Source: an uncultured Chloroflexota bacterium
GTDB taxonomy: Bacteria > Chloroflexota > Limnocylindria > Limnocylindrales > CSP1-4
DNA: 9,376 bases
Direction of reading: 5' to 3'
Assembly (NCBI GenBank): GCA_903930745.1
Contig: CAIYZX010000672.1
Span: forward strand, 1 to 9,376
The notes under the pieces are model-generated. The model ran no database searches, was not told the DNA's origin, and saw only the letters and a program-made list of their open reading frames with translations. This document shows, piece by piece, positions 6,009 to 9,376 of this stretch. Position numbers and translations under genes: made by a program. Within the stretch, counting starts at the first letter, position 1. Every line of letters begins with the position of its first letter.

Positions 6009-6059
6009 ATGCGCACGCCTGCCTGCGGCGCGATCCTGCCGCGACACGCCGGGATCTGA
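6009..6059 (+). CDS. Putative 16-residue leader peptide translationally coupled to carA
   Basis: ATG 6009 opens a 16-codon ORF (MRTPACGAILPRHAGI) ending in TGA at 6057-6059, directly followed by the carA GTG at 6060, so stop and start are adjacent in the same frame. The only strong ribosome-binding site in the leader is upstream of this ORF, while carA itself has just a weak GGGA. Coupled reinitiation would pass PyrR repression at the AGGAGG site on to carA. The peptide has no run of regulatory codons, so its sequence probably does not matter. An alternative is that the ORF is accidental and carA is translated from its own weak site. Confidence 0.45.
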   Translation: MRTPACGAILPRHAGI

Positions 6060-7223
6060 GTGACTCTCCCACCGTCCACCGGACAGCTTCCCCTTCCGCG
6101 CGCCGACGCCATCGTCGACCCGAGGGTTGGAGATTCCGGTCCCGCGCTGCTCGCACTGGAGGACGGGACCGTCTTCCCGGGCATCGCCTTCGGCGCCCCC
6201 GCGGCCGCCGGCGGCGACCTCGTCGTCAACACCTCCCAGACCGGCTACCAGGAGATCGCCACGGACCCGTCCTACGCGGGGCAGGTGGTGGTCATGACGT
6301 ACCCGCTGATCGGCAACTACGGCCGCCTCGCGGGGGACGACCAGAGCGAGCGCCCGTGGCTCCGCGGCCTCGTGGTGGCCCATGCGACGGCCGCCGTCCT
6401 GGACGACGCCCGCCAGCTCGCGACGCTGCTGCGCACGAACAACATCCCGGCGATCGCCGGCGTGGACACCCGCGCTCTCGCGCGCCGCCTCCGGACCACC
6501 GGCTGCCAGCGCGCGATCATCACGGCGCCCGGCATGACGGACCCCGCGGAGGCCATCCGCATGGCGCAGGGCGTGGCCCCCTGGGAGGACCAGGACTTCG
6601 TGGCCCAGGTCTCGCCGTCCGCCGTGAAGGAGCTGGGCGAGGACCCGAACGCGCCGCTGGTGGCCATCGTGGACTTCGGTCTCAAGGCCAACATCGTCAA
6701 CAGCCTCCGGCGCCGCGGCGTCCGGGTGCGGATCCTGCCGCACACCTCCACCGCGGAGCAGGTGCTCGCGAGCGACGTCGCAGGTGTTGTGATGTCTCCC
6801 GGTCCCGGAGACCCGGCCCGGCTCCACGGCCCGGTCGCGCTGGCCAAGGCGCTCATCGAGGACGGCCGGCCGCTCCTGGGCATCTGCCTGGGCCACCAGA
6901 TCATCGGCCGGGCCGCGGGCGCCGAGACCCGCAGGCTCCGCTTCGGCCACCACGGTGCCAACCACCCGGTCCAGGACCTGGACACGGGCTATGTGCAGGT
7001 GACCGCGCAGAACCACGAGGTCCAGGTGGTGGCGGACAACCTGCCGGAGAGCTCCGGCTTCCGCGTGAGCCAGGTCAACCTCAACGACCGCTCCGTGGAG
7101 GGTCTCCGCCACGAGACCAAGCCCATCGAGACCGTCCAGTACCACCCCGAGGGCGCGCCCGGGCCGCTTGACGCGCTCGCCGTCTTCGACCGGTTCGTGG
7201 ACGCCTGCCGGAAGGGTGCCTGA
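6060..7223 (+). CDS. carA: Carbamoyl-phosphate synthetase small (glutaminase) subunit
   Basis: This 387-residue subunit hydrolyses glutamine and passes ammonia to CarB for carbamoyl phosphate, the shared precursor of pyrimidines and arginine. The N-terminal domain has LEDGTVFPG, NTSQTGYQEI and YPLIGNYG. The class I glutaminase domain (about 200-380) has MSPGPGDP, the nucleophile C276 in LLGICLGHQ, GHHGANHPV, and H362 and E364 in YHPEGAPGP, so the catalytic triad is intact. Homology begins near residue 29, giving about 25 extra N-terminal residues compared with E. coli. The GTG start is chosen because it adjoins the leader ORF stop and no other ATG/GTG lies before the conserved region; a later non-ATG start is possible. 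carB follows after a 3-base gap. Expression is probably controlled by the PyrR-type leader upstream. Confidence 0.96.
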   Translation: MTLPPSTGQLPLPRADAIVDPRVGDSGPALLALEDGTVFPGIAFGAPAAAGGDLVVNTSQTGYQEIATDPSYAGQVVVMTYPLIGNYGRLAGDDQSERPWLRGLVVAHATAAVLDDARQLATLLRTNNIPAIAGVDTRALARRLRTTGCQRAIITAPGMTDPAEAIRMAQGVAPWEDQDFVAQVSPSAVKELGEDPNAPLVAIVDFGLKANIVNSLRRRGVRVRILPHTSTAEQVLASDVAGVVMSPGPGDPARLHGPVALAKALIEDGRPLLGICLGHQIIGRAAGAETRRLRFGHHGANHPVQDLDTGYVQVTAQNHEVQVVADNLPESSGFRVSQVNLNDRSVEGLRHETKPIETVQYHPEGAPGPLDALAVFDRFVDACRKGA

Positions 7224-7226
7224 GCG

Positions 7227-9376
<2,150 letters not shown>

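Noticed and set aside
5769..6059. A 96-codon plus-strand frame spanning the carAB leader
   Set aside because: Arg/Pro-rich translation running through the hairpins and simple repeats, with no coding signal; only its last 16 codons are kept as a possible leader peptide.

Overview
The window is a very GC-rich, densely coded bacterial chromosome segment with every supported gene on the + strand. Nothing mobile, phage-like or CRISPR-like was found. The high GC, GTG starts, a secreted RCC1-repeat protein ending in a beta-sandwich domain common in Chloroflexota and Actinobacteria, and a DUF5666-like membrane protein beside a two-component system fit a GC-rich Chloroflexota (Limnocylindria/Ellin6529-like) or, less likely, an actinobacterium. 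This placement is inference, since no marker RNA is present.

Layout. (1) 2-364: the 3' end of an HtrA/DegP-like trypsin-fold serine protease with the GNSGGP active-site motif and no PDZ domain. (2) 526-3437: a probable three-gene operon of a membrane-anchored Gly/Asn-rich protein with a DUF5666-like end, an OmpR-family response regulator, and a sensor histidine kinase whose start overlaps the regulator's stop. An 11-bp-phased direct repeat (TCTCAGG twice) upstream, at 408-425, looks like an OmpR/PhoB-type binding site, so the operon is probably autoregulated. (3) 3606-5759: a large secreted protein with seven RCC1 blades, each carrying two cysteines 10 residues apart. The propeller appears to be inserted inside one Ig-like domain, followed by an FN3-like and a C-terminal beta-sandwich domain. 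(4) 5760-6059: a regulatory leader with two tandem copies of a hairpin matching the PyrR RNA-binding consensus; the second sits directly before a strong Shine-Dalgarno sequence and a 16-codon leader ORF. (5) 6060-9376: carA and carB (carbamoyl-phosphate synthetase small and large subunits). carB runs off the window and carries an estimated 55-residue insertion at the start of its oligomerization region.

How the genes work together. The first half looks like an envelope sensing and proteostasis neighbourhood (protease, membrane-anchored accessory protein, two-component system). The second half is pyrimidine and arginine precursor synthesis, apparently under PyrR/UMP-dependent translational control through an RNA leader. 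The most notable items are the tandem PyrR elements with a coupled leader ORF and the nested RCC1-in-Ig architecture with 14 regularly spaced cysteines. No wholly new multi-gene system is evident.
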